Notes: generated by a model from the letters alone, not told the origin. A DNA stretch of 64,000 bases from Inia geoffrensis (GCA_036417435.1 CM070903.1:87255001-87319000); one strand, 5' to 3'; counted from the stretch's first letter, positions 1 through 13,749 are shown. Translations and numbers: made by a program.

Positions 1-59
1 GGTAGGTCAGGATTCTCAGTTAACTTGATTTAGTGACTAAAAGATGTCCTCACTCTTTT

Positions 60-262
60 CCCTCCAGCTTTATAGAGGTATAATTGATAAATAAATACTG
101 TATATATTTAAGGTGTACAGCGATGGTTTGATATACATATACATTGTGAAATGACTACCACAGTCAAGTTAATTAATACATCTATCACCTCACATAGTTA
201 CTTTTTGGTTTTGTTATTGTTTTTTGGTGTGGTGAGAACACTTAAGATCTACTTTCTTTCTT
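60..262 (-). mobile_element. Old L1 3'-end fragment
   Basis: Inverted L1M-type sequence ('tagaggtataattgataa', 'tatatttaaggtgtac', 'atctatcacctcacatag'). Confidence 0.65.
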
Positions 263-904
263 TGCTTTCTCTTGCATAACAGCTTTATCCTAAGGCCAAT
301 TTCACTCATAGTAGCAATAACGCTGCAGCATTCTTCCAAACATTTTGGAAGTTGAGAAATATAAAGAGAGATTTTTTTCTTAGATGTTGCCAGAAAATAT
401 CTTTTCCACTTTCTTTGACCTAAATCAGCCCATATGTCACCTCTGAACCAATATCTTGGCCAGGTAATAGGATTATGTTGCTGCATATGCAACCCCTACC
501 TTAGAGACAGGAGTGAAGTCAAGTTCCCACAAACACATGCACTGAGTCAAAGGAGTAGATACTCAAATGGAAATCAAGTGACCAAAAATAAAAAAGAAAA
601 GAAAAGAAAATCAGGTGACCAAGAGAAGAGGGAATGAGGAAGCAACCACAATGGCCACTATACCCTGGACCTTGCTTTTCAGAGCTCCCTTGGCTCCACG
701 TTCTGAAATCCATATTCAAGCCTTTCTCATACAACTTCAGAGTCTGACCCCAGACCAGAGGGGGGCTTTAGAATAAATAATATCTTGGAAATAAACTTAT
801 TTCATGACCTTATTTCTCTATAGGGAGCTACATATATCTGTAATGTACTATATATATCATCACTGAGGTGAAATAACTTCAAATACTTAATTCAGTACTC
901 AAAT

Positions 905-1065
905 AATTTATCTTCTCTGTATCTCACTTTCCTCATTTGTAAAATGGGAATAATAATTGTACTTATTTATGGAATTTCAGAAGAAAATAAGCTTAATGTA
1001 TTAATACACATAAAACATTGAAACATGCCTGAATGTAGAAAACATTCAATAAATGTTCACTACTT
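905..1065 (+). mobile_element. MIR 3' half
   Basis: 'tcctcatttgtaaaatggg', then 'ttcaataaatgttcac'. Confidence 0.65.
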
Positions 1066-1729
1066 ATTTGTTATTTTTATATTATTATTTTTTAGTAGCA
1101 GTAATACTGTTAGTATTGATATTTGAATATGTGACAATATACAGGTCCATTCATAATGTGACTCAATCAGAGACAATTATTCTTCCTATATTTATCCCTT
1201 AGGCATGTCATCCCTTTATTATCTCAAAGCATATACATACATAATACTATCCCAAAGCAAATATAGCCATGCTAACTTTGTTTCCCTAGAAATTTATAAG
1301 TTAAAATAAATTATGTTGACATGGACAACATAAGGGCCCTTTTGGTTAAACAAAATTGTGAATACATTTAACAAAGGTTTGATCATACAAATGACCTATA
1401 ATAGTTACTGAAAGTTAATTTTAATGTTATATAAAGTAAATAATAAAATATATAAATGGCACATTCCAAACAAGCCATGATAATGGGAAATCCCCAACTC
1501 ATTTCTAGTATTTGAAAAGGTAGGGATTCCTAAGAAGGTAGGTTTCAGAAAACCTGAGACGATGTTAAGGAGGCAGCTTGTTAATTAAAGAGGCAATCAG
1601 ATGAGCCAAATTTGGACAAAGATGGTAAGCCCGGGGGAAAAAAAAATTTAATTTTTTAAAATGAAGGGAAAATGGTAGAAAGGAGAGAAGGGAAAAGGGA
1701 AGGAAGGCAATAGAAAACATCTAGGGGAA

Positions 1730-1995
1730 AAAGATCTGGATTTGTTTCCTGAATCTGCCACCTACCAGCTATGTACTCTTGGGCAAATAACTTAACCTTT
1801 CTGATTAAATTTATGCACTCTTAAAATAAAAATAATAGTACCTACATAATATTGTGTTGTATCAGTTCTAACATTTTAACATCTCTGAAATGAGAAAAAG
1901 CATGTCTTACTATCTATGGAATCTTAGATTCAATGAAATGTGGTAGTACTATGATGAGCATTGACTAAGATACTGTATGTAAAGCACTTAGCATA
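1730..1995 (+). mobile_element. MIR
   Basis: 'gaatctgccacctaccagct', 'cttgggcaaataacttaacc' and a terminal 'taaagcacttagcatagtg'. Confidence 0.8.
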
Positions 1996-2344
1996 GTGTC
2001 AGGGCAATCTTCTTATTTAACTTCTCTGCCTACACTTGTAATTTCTTAAATTAGAAAACCAAGTTATTTCTCTTAAATTAAGCAGCTTGCCCAGGGCACA
2101 AAACAAAATTTGGAAGAAAGAATATCAAAATGCCTACTAATCATTAATAAAATTAAATCAGCAAGAATTAGGAAAGTAAGCTCTAAAACTTACTGCAAAG
2201 AGAAATAAGAATATAACTCTATTTGAAATAAATAATATGACCTCAAAAAAAGAAAAAAAAAGAAAAGAAGAAAGACTGTAGGGAACTGGGACTATATGTC
2301 CTCAGTCTAAAGAAAAATGTATTAAAAAAGAAAAAAAAAATCTA

Positions 2345-2575
2345 GGTAACTTTAGAATCCAAGTACCTATGGCTCACTGACCAAATCCAGATCATTGCCT
2401 GCTTTTTGCACATAAAGTTTTACTGGAACACATCCAAGGTTTTTTGTTACATATTGTCTATGGCTGATTTCTGTAATGGCAGAGTTGAGTAGTAGTGGCA
2501 GAGGTAATGTGGTCCACAATGCCTAAAATAATTATCTGGCCTTTTACAGAAAAAGTTTGTTGACCCCTGCTTTAA
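2345..2575. mobile_element. Old hAT-type DNA transposon fragment
   Basis: The block 'aaagttttactggaacac', 'attgtctatggctg' and 'aaaaagtttgttgacccctg' is a well-known eutherian dispersed repeat ending in a hAT-like terminal box. I do not assign the subfamily. Confidence 0.6.
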
Positions 2576-2879
2576 AACATAATTGTTATAGCTAATTTTG
2601 TATGTCAAGTTGACTGACCACAACACTGTCAACTTGAGGTACCCAGACATTATTTCTGGGTGTGTCTGAGAGTGTTTCAGAATGAGATTAGCATTTGAAT
2701 CAATGGACTCAGTAAAGTGAACTACCCTCCTCTATGTGGTGGGCATCATCCAATCCCTTGAGGGCCTTAACAGAACAAAAGGCAGAGGAAGGAAGAATTA
2801 GTAATCCCTTTTTTCTTGTTTCACTGTTTAGCTAGGGCATCTCATCTTATCTTCCCTGGCCCTTGCAGTGGAACAATTT

Positions 2880-3715
2880 GAGCAAAAAAATAATAATGTA
2901 GTATTGAATTATAACCCAAAGAATAAAATAAACATGCATGAGTCAATGCCTATATAAACAAATGACTTAATAAATAAATAAATGGGAACAAATTGAAGGG
3001 ACAAATATACCTTAGAGAAGATAAAATATCTCAAACGATATATGTAGATATTCCCTCCTTCAAGAAGTGGAGCTTAATTTAAATCCACTTGAGTGTGGGC
3101 TTCTTTCCAAAAAGAGTGTCTACCTTCCAAAGAATAGAGAAAGGAAAGGGGAAAATAGAAGACTTCAGTAGAGAAATCTAGCAAACACTGCCTTAAGCAA
3201 GTGATCAAAGTCAATGTCATCAGTGATGAATCAGGTTAATATCATGCACCACCTAAATATAAGGCAATGAAAATAGCACCTTACCTCTGTGGTATCCTTC
3301 CCCCAAACCTATAACCCCAGTCTAATAATGAGAAAATATTGGACAAATCCAAAGTGAAGGACTATCTACAAAATACCAGACCAGTAATCTTCAAAACTGT
3401 CAAGGTCATGAAAACAAGGAAAGACTGAGAAACCACTATAGATCAGAGGAAACTAAGGAACTATATTGTCTAAATGAATTGTGGTATCCTGTATTGGATC
3501 CTAGAAAAACTTGTGAAAGGCAAACAAAGTCTCTAATTTAGTTAACAGCAATGTTCCAACGTTAGTGTATTAGTTCTGACAATTATATTAATGTAAGATG
3601 CTAACATTAGGGGAAATTGGGTGAGGAGTATACAGGAACTCTCTCTCTACTATCTTTACAATTTTTCTGTATATCTAAATTATTCCAAAATTAAAAGTTT
3701 ATTTTAACAAAGACT
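2880..3715 (+). mobile_element. Ancient L1-like 3' end
   Basis: The terminal part ('taacattaggggaaattggg', 'gaactctctctctactatc', 'tattccaaaattaaaagttt') is a familiar LINE-type tail. The upstream extent is uncertain. Confidence 0.5.
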
Positions 3716-4489
3716 GACAATAACAAAGAACTATAATACATTTAAGAAAACAGGAATGCAAGAGTACATACGGATAGTAAACATAAATGAATGAATGAGT
3801 GAATGAATAAGAAAGAAGGAAAAGCTCATTCTAACTGCAGAATATCAATTGATAAATGTAAAATGAATGATAGAGTTAGAAAATTCCATTTTACAACCAT
3901 CACAGAAATAATTCAAGCAATAATCAGAAAAAGATGTTATAACTATTGGGTGATGCATTAAGGAGAAAAGGATACTCACACAGTGTCAGAGAATCTTCCC
4001 ACATATTACTAATTTCCGAGGGAAAATGGTTAATGTCACCAGTAATGGGACAATTGACATCACATATCCCCTAATATGATGTACTGAGAAGGACACAACA
4101 TCACTTATATAATTTTCCTATCAAAAATTCCTAGCCTGGATTTACTCATAAGGAAACAGGCAAACCCAACTGAGAGACATTCTGTAAAACAACTGGCAGG
4201 TATTTTCCAAAAGTATCTATGGCATGAAAGAAAAAAAAGATCAAGGAACTACTACAAGTTAAAGGACACTACAGAAGCATATCTACTAAGTGCAATGCAT
4301 AATCGTGGATTGAATACTGGTTTGGAAAGAAAAAATGTTATATTACCATTGGTTCACTCTAATAAACCATTCAATCTACATCCATTTGTAACTGAATGAG
4401 TTCTGCCATACATGATGCAGAAAACAGAGTCAGACAATCATGTTCAAGAATTCTAGGAATTAACACTGAAGAAATAATTAAAGATACTC

Positions 4490-5290
4490 CAAAGAGTTAA
4501 CAGTGTGAGGATATTCATTGTAACTATTTACAATAGCCAAAATTTCAAAAGTAACCTAAATGCCTATATTTAAGGTTCTTAAGGTTGCAAGTGACCAAGA
4601 ACTCAATTTATAAGGGTTTAAACAAAAAGAAAATGTGTTGGCTCTTGTAATTAAAGAAAAAAAAAAAAAGGCAAAAAAACAAAACCAAGAGAGGCAGGCT
4701 TTAAGGCTGTATTCAGGTCCCTACAATGTCACCGGAATGAATCTTTTGAGTCTGCTTATTCTGAGGGTCAGCTTCATCTTCCAACTGGTCCACTTAATGG
4801 TCATCATTTGAACACCACCAAATTCAGAGCATGAAAATCTTCTTTTTCCCAGAAGTTCTGTCAAATGTGTTCTTGCATCATGCTAGCTCTAACTTGGTTA
4901 CATATCCACCCTGATCCTGATCATATGGGTTTGCTAAAGCAATCTCACCCAAAACATATGGCTAAAATTTGGGTAGTAGGAATTTACAAAAGAAATGTGG
5001 GATACAATTACCACTAACAGGGAGAATTGACACTACGCAAAAGACAGGGATTTACTATGATGTCTAGTGATAAGCCAATGCTTAAATATATTACAATACA
5101 TCCATTAAAATTATGTTGAAGAAGAATATTTTTCCATGGAAACATTGCCATAATGTATTGACAGACAAAAAGCACTAACTAAAAGAATAGAAAACATTTA
5201 CAACAAAATATTAATAGTGGTTGTCTCTGAGTAGTGGGAGCTCATAAATCCTCTGAACTGATAAGCAAAATTTTGTGTGTAAAAGCCATT
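4490..5290 (+). mobile_element. Ancient L1ME-type 3' region with an internal insertion
   Basis: L1-like pieces at 4500-4560 ('actatttacaatagccaaaa') and 5085-5270 ('aatattaatagtggttgtct') flank a roughly 450-bp unidentified dispersed repeat with an internal A tract. Confidence 0.5.
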
Positions 5291-5379
5291 TAGTATGGAT
5301 AGGCTTCATAGGATTCATCTGGTTCTCAAAGAGTTATATAGTTCCCCAAAAAAGGATAAGAATAAATGATTAGGGCACC

Positions 5380-5540
5380 CTTGCAATTTTGAAGTTGAGC
5401 AAACTGGGGTTCAGAGAGATTAAATGCCCTCCTCATGGTCACAACAGCCTGCTAAATGACGGACCAAGGTAAGAGTCCCAGTCTTCAAATCCCTGAACAG
5501 GTGCTCTTTCCATTTTGCCATGATGCCTTAACTTAGCTCA
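5380..5540 (-). mobile_element. MIR fragment
   Basis: 'aactggggttcagagagatt', 'cctcatggtcacaacagcct', inverted MIR core. Confidence 0.6.
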
Positions 5541-5834
5541 CTGGGCATTATGCCCCAGGTTGCAACCCCTTGCAAATTAAAATTCTACTGAAAGTTGTGA
5601 ACTAGATAAACTATTCTACTTTTAAATGTATTGCAAAAGTTAGGAAGTTCATAATGCAAAAGAAAGAAACTAAAGAGAGCAAGCTTTCTCAAATTTGGAT
5701 CCATGGATCTCTTAGAATGTGCCATGGACTTATTCCCAAGGGTCAACAAGTTCCTTACAGGAATATTTTTATTTCTATTTTCATTTTATAATAATCTAAA
5801 ATTAATATTCTAAATCATCTGATGATTCCTAGTA

Positions 5835-5960
5835 GAATATAAGCTCTGTAAGGGCAGAGCCTTTTTCATTTTTAATCACTGCTGTATCCACAGTGTCTAG
5901 AACAGGGCCTGGCACATAGAAGTATCTGGCTTATGAATTACTAATGAACAAATAAATAAC
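5835..5960 (+). mobile_element. L2 3' end
   Basis: 'cactgctgtatccacagtg', 'aacagggcctggcacatag' and a final AAATAAATAA match the L2/CORE tail. Confidence 0.6.
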
Positions 5961-6479
5961 TAATTTCTGCCACATAACTTCAGTGCTCATGTCTGTGTTA
6001 CATTTACATTGGCACTAAATTGTATGCTTTAATTATTAAAAGCTAAAAAGAAAAGGGAAAGGTAGATTAAGTAAGTAAATGATATGGTTGCACTTAGTCG
6101 AGGCCAGATAACATCCCAGTTTACTGTGCAAATAAATAAAGGAAACTGGTTAAACAGTTGAGTCATGACATGGCACTATTAATTAAGTGTGCCAAATTCA
6201 AAGAAACTCATCGCATAAGACAGGATCAAGTAATAGATGATTTGGTTTCAGTAAAACAACATCTTCCAGCTTATTAAGTTAAATTAAATTTTTAGGTCTT
6301 TTATGTTTAATTTATTGATGTCCTTCTATTTTGTAGAATCTACAAGCTTCTAAGACGTGTATGCTTAATTTTATGTTCTTAAATATTTACATAATTCACA
6401 ATAAATAATTTGACCACATCAGCTGTCTAAAATATCATTTCCTCTAAAAGTTGTCTTTTTATTATTCAAGCTTTTTAAA

Positions 6480-6688
6480 GAACATTTATTTATTTATTTA
6501 TTTTGACTGTACCGGGTCTTAGTTGTGGCACACGGGATTTTCGCTGGGACACATAGGATCTTAGCTGCGGCATGCAGACACTTAGTTGCAACATGCATGT
6601 GGGATCTAGTTCCCCAGCCAGGGATTGAAGCCAGGTCCCCAGCACTGGGAGCATGGAGTCTTACTCACTGGACCACCAGGGAAGTCCC
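6480..6688 (-). mobile_element. CHR-type SINE
   Basis: Reverse-oriented: the T-rich tail is at the left and the 'ccaccagggaagtccc' head at the right. Near-duplicate flanks around 6459-6479 and 6688-6708 ('tattattcaagctttt'-like) are the target-site duplication. Confidence 0.88.
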
Positions 6689-6904
6689 TGTATTATTCAA
6701 GTTTTAAAACCATTAAAGTAGTGTTAGCATGAATCAAGAATTAGGAATTCATATCAGTTTTGTAACACTTACTGTATAACCCAGAGTTTCAATACCACTG
6801 GGGTTCCATTTTTATTCATAAAAATGGGATTAACTTGAAAAGTATTCAGCAGAGCAGTTTTATTAATCATAAAGTTAAGAATCTGAAAAAACCTGGATAA
6901 ACAT

Positions 6905-7022
6905 CGAATCCAACCTGTCATTTTACAAATGAGGAAGCTCAGAGGCATTAGGGTGACTTGCCCAAGGTCACCTAATAAGCCATGGTAGGAGTGGGCTGAG
7001 AACATAGATCTAATCATTGCAT
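6905..7022 (-). mobile_element. MIR fragment
   Basis: 'ttttacaaatgaggaagctc' and 'cttgcccaaggtcacctaa'. Confidence 0.8.
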
Positions 7023-7029
7023 CCACTGA

Positions 7030-8845
7030 AAAATGCCAAGCATTGTAAAAATACCTCTTAATGATAATGATACTTTAACTCAACAGCCTATTGTTCTTAA
7101 ATTGATTCCTGGGCACTGTTCTTGTTACATTCTTTAAGTACAAAGAAAAGCAGCACACTGTTCTGGATTTACACAATCAGCTCTGAGGGCTGACATTATT
7201 GTAATTGCTTGGTCCTTGAGTCAACTGGCAATGCATCAACGATTAAAATCAAAAGCATGTAAGGAAGCAGGAAGATCTTGGCAATGCATAAATGCACTTA
7301 GGAAGAAAAGTCAAATTTGAACCTATCGACCTTGGCAGTTTTCCTTTAAGAGAACACAGAAAAGCCACGGTGGCCATGGAAATTAAAACCGTGTTCTAAA
7401 TGAATGAGAGATGCTGCAAAAATGAGGAGCTGAGGAAAGAATAATAAGCAGCTGAAGCCTCTATATACCAATCAGGGTTTTTAAGATACATTTGGGATTC
7501 CATGTAATAGAGGAAGCATTGGAGTGAATAATAAGACCAAACTATAAGAATAGTTCTCTTCTCCTTATCTCCAATCAGTGTGATAGTGCACAATTTATAT
7601 TTAAATGTAAATTTCAAAACTAATTATGATTTCCAAATAGCAGATGGTAATTCAGTTAGAAACACAGTCAAAAGAAAGATTCATTTAGTTTGCTTAAAAT
7701 GTTTTAGCAAACAGGTTGAAAAACAAAGTTCATACTGGTCAAGGGTTTCAAAAAGTACACTGGAAGCTGTGGACTTCCCATGGATATTCTAATCAATTCA
7801 ATTTAATTAAGGTCCCAATTGAACCAGAATCTTCTGGTTTCTTGCTGAAGTTACTCTGAAGACTTACAGAATACCCATGTCAACCCATTCCCATAGGAGT
7901 TCCTCTCCAGAAACAGTTCGGCCAGTAGACGATACAATGGCTATCTTTGCCAAGCCTCTTAGGCCTGTCTTTATAGGTACCGTAAACTATATCGTATACC
8001 CTAGATGAGTTGGAATGGTCTCAATCTCAGTTTTTCTATCTCATTATCAGAATCATGAGTCACAATATTTTGGCTAGGGAAACATGATCTCTATGACATG
8101 GCACAAAAGTGAACAAACAAGGCCCCCTTAGGGGGCTCCCAAATATTTGAAGCAGGCCTAGAATTTAGCATTAAAGATGAGTTCCTGGTTAACATCATGT
8201 AGAAGCCAGTTTCATAGAAAGAGGACCAATGTGCAGTGAGATAGCATGTTACTACTAATTTAGCAACCAGCAACTGGTGAGTCACGAGTACACTCCCATT
8301 CTGAAGACATTGCACTTAGCTAGTTTTACCATAACTATATGTATCTGCTACCAACGTCTGCAATATTTGTGTTCAAAGAACATTCTCTAACTGAGGCACT
8401 ATGTGCATCCAGCAACACCATCTAAAATGAAACTATGATATTTATAGAACAATTTCATTTCTCCCTGTAAAATAACTCTGGCATTCTGGATTTCTCATTG
8501 CTAACAGCACCTATATTTAGGGAGAGAGAAATATATCTATAAACTTTAACTTTTGTTATCACTTCTTTGCTTTTAAAGGGAACTAAAAATTATTTGGAAA
8601 TATTCAGCTGATTGCTTCCATATGACAAATTTTGTTTTCACTAACAGAAAAGCAAAACCAAGGAGAGCTCTGGTATACAACTGTCACTCAGCCAGCTAGG
8701 GATGGCCTTGACACTCATTATTCAGGTATTTTCTTTGGGAAGCTGATTTTGAATTTTTTTTCTTTTTAAATTTTACATCCCTGCCTAGGAGGAATAAGCA
8801 CAGCTCTCCTACATCTCAGTTATGTCATGAGACTAAAAAGATGCT
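7030..8845. other. Intergenic, nothing recognised
   Basis: No gene-like open frame, RNA gene or assignable repeat. Unique-looking AT-rich sequence. Confidence 0.5.
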
Positions 8846-8847
8846 GT

Positions 8848-9240
8848 TCTGGGATGAATCGTGTCCCCCTCCCAAATTCATATGTTATAGTCTTAACCCC
8901 CAAAGTGACTGCATTTGGAGACAGGGCCTTTAAAGAGGTAAGTAAGGATAAATGAGGTCATAAGGGTGGGGTCCTAATCCAATGTGACTTGTGTCCTTAT
9001 AAGAAGAGGAAGAAACACCAGGGGTCTGCTATGCACGAACAGAGAAAAGGCCATGTGAAGATACAGCAAGAAGGTGTCCATTTGCAATCCAAGGAGCAAG
9101 GCATCAGGAGAAGTCAAACATGCCAACATCCTGCTCTTGGACTTACAGACTTCAGAAATGTGAGAAATAAATTTCTGTTGTTTAAGTCACCCATTCTGTG
9201 GTATTTTGTTATGGCAGATCTAGAAGATTTATATAGATGC
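8848..9240 (+). mobile_element. MaLR solo LTR (MLT1/MST-like)
   Basis: Diagnostic blocks in order: 'tgggatgaatcgtgtccccc', 'ggagacagggcctttaaa', 'gtccttataagaagaggaag', 'gaaataaatttctgttgttt' and 'ttttgttatggcag'. No internal retroviral genes are attached. Confidence 0.88.
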
Positions 9241-9689
9241 CAAATACTCAATACCAACTAGATGATGCCTGAAACCTCTCTTTAAGTACTTCTCTTACAT
9301 TTTTTTAAAAAGCAAAGAACTGAGGCACAAGTACATCATATTTGGGACACCAAAAACTAGATAGAAGCACACAGTCTTACTGGCTTGACGTGTTAAGTAA
9401 AGGTTCCAGGTTAACCACAACATCTAAAAAGAAAAGACATCCCAGAAAGAAAAGAACCAGAAATGAGTGTCCAAAATTCTGTGTATAAACTCTGCCCAAA
9501 TCTCTGGCCAACTCTTGAACAATGTTTGCACAGGACAAATTCCAATCAGTCTAGATAAGGCTAGAAGAACTGAACTTAAATTTCAGCAATTGCTCTCTAC
9601 AGAAAAGACTAAACTTTCAGTCTGAGCTGAGCCAAACTGATAAAACAAAAGACATAAATATATTCAAAAAATAAATAACAGGAGTGATA

Positions 9690-10840
9690 TTACCAAAAAT
9701 GGCAGAGTAGAGAACTCCAAAATGCCACCCCACCATTATAGCAATGATTAAGCTTTAAAAAATGTCAGAATCAGCTTTTTCAAAACTCTGGAATCTAATC
9801 AAAACCTTGAAACATCCAAGAGAACACTAATGAGGAAAGAAACTACTGAATTCTGTTAAGAGAAGGTTGTGGCATTTTTCACCTAAAATCTCCCACCTGC
9901 TACCTCAGGTGGCAACCATGAAGATGGTGGCCCAGACTCTTGACAGTGCCAGCGGGAACAATATGGACATTGTTCTCAAAGGATTGTGGTTGTGTGTTTT
10001 GACCTATCCGGTGGCTCCTGGAGAGATCAGCTCAGGGGTTTTTCTACTCCCTCTCTACCCCCGTACATTTTGGAGCTTTCTCAGTGCTAAAGAGTGATGG
10101 GAATATAAAATTATGCATCTCCTTTGGAAAACAGTTTGGGAGTTGCTCGAAAAATTAAATAAAGAATTAACATGTAACAAAACAATTGTACTCCGAGGTA
10201 TATATCCCCCCAAAACTGAAAACAGTTATTCAAACAAATACTTATATATGAATGTCTCTAGCACCACTATTCATAGTACCCAAAGGTAGAAACAATCCAA
10301 ACATCCACCAACTAATGAAGGGATAAACAAAACGTGGCATATCGATATAGAGGAATATTATTCAGACATAAAAAGGAATGAATACATGCTACAACATGGA
10401 TTAACCTTAAAAATATAATGTTACGTGAAAGAAGGCAGACACAAAAGGCCACATATTGTATTATTCATATATTTATATAAAACATCCATGGAGAAAGAAT
10501 GCAGATTAATGATTTCCAGGGGATGAAGGCAAGGAGGAATGGGAAGTGAGTGATCAGCTAGTGCTGGTTTTCTTTTGGGGCAGTGAGAATGTTCTGGAAC
10601 AAGATAGTGGTGATAGGGACTTCCCTGGAAGTCCAGTGGTTGAGACTCCCTGCTTCCACTGCAGGGGGTGCAGGTTCGATCCCTGGTTGGGGGAACTAGG
10701 ATCCTGCATGTCACACAGTGGGGCCAAAAAAAAAAAAATAGTGGTAATAATTACACAATATTGTGAATGTACTAAATGCCAATGAATTGTATACTTTAAA
10801 ATGGTTAAAATGGTGAATTTTATGTTTTATGAATTTTACC
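9690..10840 (+). mobile_element. Old L1 fragments (5'-like piece then 3'UTR)
   Basis: The start resembles an L1 5' region ('aaaatggcagagtagagaac'). 10085-10840 is an L1 3' region ending 'gaattgtatactttaaaatg', 'gtgaattttatgttttatg'. It hosts the SINE at 10616. Confidence 0.65.
10616..10738 (+). mobile_element. Short CHR-related SINE in an old L1 tail
   Basis: Head 'gggacttccctggaagtcc', RNA pol III box-B-like 'ggttcgatccctgg' and a poly(A) tail. The target-site duplication 'atagtggtgata'/'atagtggtaata' is on both sides. Confidence 0.9.
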
Positions 10841-12104
10841 ACAATTTGTTTATTAGAGCTAATAAATGAATTAAGTAATCTTGCAGGATATAAAATCAAT
10901 ACACAAAAATCTGTTGTGTTTCTATACACTAATAACAAACTATCAGAAAGAAAACTTTTTAAAACTCCCACTTACAATTGCATCAAAAAGAATAAATACA
11001 TAGAAATAAATTTAACCAAGGAACTGAAAGATCTATACACTGAAAACTCGTAGACATTAAGGAAAGAAATTGAGGAAGACACAAATAAAATTTAAAATAT
11101 CCCATGTTCATGGATCAGAAGGATTAATATTGTTAAAATTTCCACATTACTCAAAGCAACCCACAGATTCAATACAATACCTATCAAAATTCCAATGGTA
11201 TTTTTAACAGAAATAGAACAAACAATCTTAAAATTTGTATGAAATCACAAAAGATCATGAATGGCCCAAAGCAATCGTGAGAAGAACAAAGTTGGAAGCA
11301 TCACATTCACTGATATGATTTCAAGCTATATTACAAAGCTATAATAATTAAAACAGTATACTATTGGCATAAAAACAGACATAGATCAATGGAACAGAAT
11401 AGAGAGCCCAAAAATAAACCCACATATGTATGGTCAATTAATTTACAACAAAGGAGCCAAGAATATACAATGAGTAAAGAACAGTCTATTCAATAAGAGG
11501 TGCTAGGAAACCTGGACAGCCACCAGCAAAAGAATGAAATTGTAGCACTATCTTACACCATACACAAAAACTAATTGGAAATGTATTAAGAATTTGAACT
11601 TAAGGCCTGAAACCATAAAAATCCCTAGAAGAAAACATAGGCAGTAAATTCCTTTACACAGTTCTTGGCAATGATTTTTTAAATCTGACACCAAAAGTAA
11701 AAGGAACAAAAACAAAAATAAACAAGACCACATAACACTAAAAAGCTTCTGCACAGTAAAGGAAACCATCAACAAAATGAAAAAACAACCTACCAAATAG
11801 AAGAAGATATTATATTTGCAAACAGAATATCCAATAAGGGTTTAATAGCCAAAATATACAAAGAACTCATACAACTCAATAGAAAATAATAATAATCTGA
11901 TTTAAAAATGGGTACTTCTACACATTTTTTAATTATTTAATAATTTCTGAACTGATTATTTTGCCAAAGAAGACATACAGATGGCCAACAGGCTCATGAA
12001 AAGATGCTCACCATTGCTAATTATTAGAGAAATGCAAATCAAAACTACAATGAGGTATCACCTCACACCAGTCAGAATGGTCATCATCAAAAAGTCTACA
12101 AATA

Positions 12105-12223
12105 GGGAATTCCCTGGAGGTACAGTGGTTAGGACTCAGTGCTTTCACTGCCGGGGCCCAGGTTCAATCCCTGGTTGGGGAACTAATATCCCACAAGCTG
12201 TGCAGTGTGGCAAAAAAAAAAAG
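12105..12223 (+). mobile_element. Short CHR-related SINE inside L1
   Basis: Head 'gggaattccctggaggtac', B-box 'ggttcaatccctgg' and poly(A). The exact 13-bp duplication 'aagtctacaaata' is at 12092-12104 and 12224-12236. Confidence 0.93.
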
Positions 12224-12515
12224 AAGTCTACAAATAATAAATGTTGGAGAGGGTATGGAGAAAAGGAAGCCCTCTTACACTGTTGGTGGGAATGTAAACT
12301 GGTACAGTCACTATGGAAAACAGTATGAAGGTTCCTCAAAAAACTAAAAATAGAGTTGCCATACAATCCAGCAGTCCCACTCACGGGCCTATATCCAGAC
12401 AAAACTAAAATTTGAAAAGACACATGCACCCCTATGTTCATAGCAGCACTATTTACAATAGCCAAGACATTGAAACAACATAAATGTCCATCGACAGATG
12501 AATGGATGAAGAAGA

Positions 12516-12601
12516 TGTGATGTGTGTGTGTGTGTATGTGTGTGCATATATGTGTGTGTGTATACATGTGTGTGTATATATATGTATACATACACACACA
12601 A
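12516..12601. repeat. TG/TA imperfect microsatellite in L1
   Basis: Alternating pyrimidine-purine tract, (TG)n mixed with (TA)n, ending in CACACACA. Confidence 0.95.
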
Positions 12602-12976
12602 TGAAATATTACTCAGCCATAAAAAAGAATGAAATAATGCCATCTGCAGCAACATGGATGGACCTAGAGATTACCATACTAAGTGAAGTAAGTCAGAAAG
12701 AGAAAGACAAATACCACATAATATCACTTATATGTGGAATCTAAAATACGACACAAATGAACATATCTATGAAACAGAAACAGACTCACAGATATAGAGA
12801 ACAGACTGTGGTTGCCAAAGGGGAGGGGGTGGGGGAGGGAAGGATTGGGAGTTTGGGATTAGCAGATGCAAACTATTAAATACAGGATTGATAAACAAGG
12901 TCCTACTGTACCACACAGGGAACTATATCCAGTATCTTGTGATAAACCATAATGGAAAAGACTATGAAAAAGAATA

Positions 12977-13021
<45 letters not shown>
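12977..13021. repeat. (TG)n(TA)n microsatellite in an L1 3'UTR
   Basis: TGTGTG followed by about 36 nt of uninterrupted TA. Confidence 0.97.
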
Positions 13022-13025
<4 letters not shown>

Positions 13026-13186
13026 CTAACACAACATTATAAATCAACTATACTTCAATAAAAAAATTTTTTTTAATAAAATAAAACCCTGGCCCAGAGC
13101 AACACACATTCCTTACACCCACATACCACTAGAGAGATGTAACTCACAGCCAGTTTACACAAGTGAAGTCAAAAAATATAGTCCCA

Positions 13187-13546
13187 GGCTTCCCTGGTGA
13201 TGCAGTGGTTAAGAATCCACCTGTCAATGCAGGGGACATGGGTTCAAGCCCTGGTCCAGGAAGATCCCACATGCCACAGAGCAACAAAGCCTGTTCGCTA
13301 CAACTACTGAGCCTGAACTATAGAGCCCGCAAGCCACAACTAGTGAGCCCATGTGCCACAACTACTGAAGCCCGTGCCCCTAGAGCCTGTGCTCTGCAAC
13401 AAAAGAAGCCACTGCAATGAGAAGCCCGCGCACCACAAGGAAGAGTAGCCCCCACTCACCGCAACTAGAGGAAGCCTGTGCACAGCAATGAAGACCCAAC
13501 GCAGCCAAAAATAAATAAATAAAATTAAAAAAATATATATATATAT
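13187..13546 (+). mobile_element. Long CHR-1-type SINE
   Basis: About 360 bp with the extended body ('gagcccatgtgccacaac', 'gaagcccgcgcaccac') and a (AAATAAAT)n tail passing into a TA microsatellite. The duplication 'atatagtccc' is on both sides. Confidence 0.92.
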
Positions 13547-13551
13547 ATATA
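13532..13551. repeat. (TA)n at a SINE tail
   Basis: About 20 nt of AT repeats at the A-rich tail of the SINE at 13187. Confidence 0.9.
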
Positions 13552-13749
13552 GTCCCTGGTGGAACAACTGCCTCCCAACAACAACTCCACATTATAAAAG
13601 GGAAAATACTCCTTTCTGGTAGACTCTGCCATTCCTTCATTCCCCACTTACGCCTAAACTCCCAAGGAAGAATGGAACTTATCATCCATTCCAGGAACTG
13701 TATTATATTCTTCTCATACGTTATCTCACTTAATCTTTCCAAAAGCTCT

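Larger units (their letters stand above)
10842..13080 (+). mobile_element. L1 ORF2 3' part and 3'UTR, degenerate
   Basis: The + strand encodes a decayed L1 reverse-transcriptase C-terminal region (residues like [19 protein letters not shown] and KYIEINLTKELKDLYTE). It is followed by a typical artiodactyl/cetacean L1 3'UTR with a TG/TA microsatellite and 'caactatacttcaataaaa'. It carries many stops and frameshifts and hosts the SINE at 12105. Confidence 0.88.

Noticed and set aside
12145..12597. 150-codon open frame on the - strand
   Set aside because: It runs through a SINE and an alternating TG/TA microsatellite inside an L1 tail; the His/Tyr/Thr repeats are microsatellite translation.
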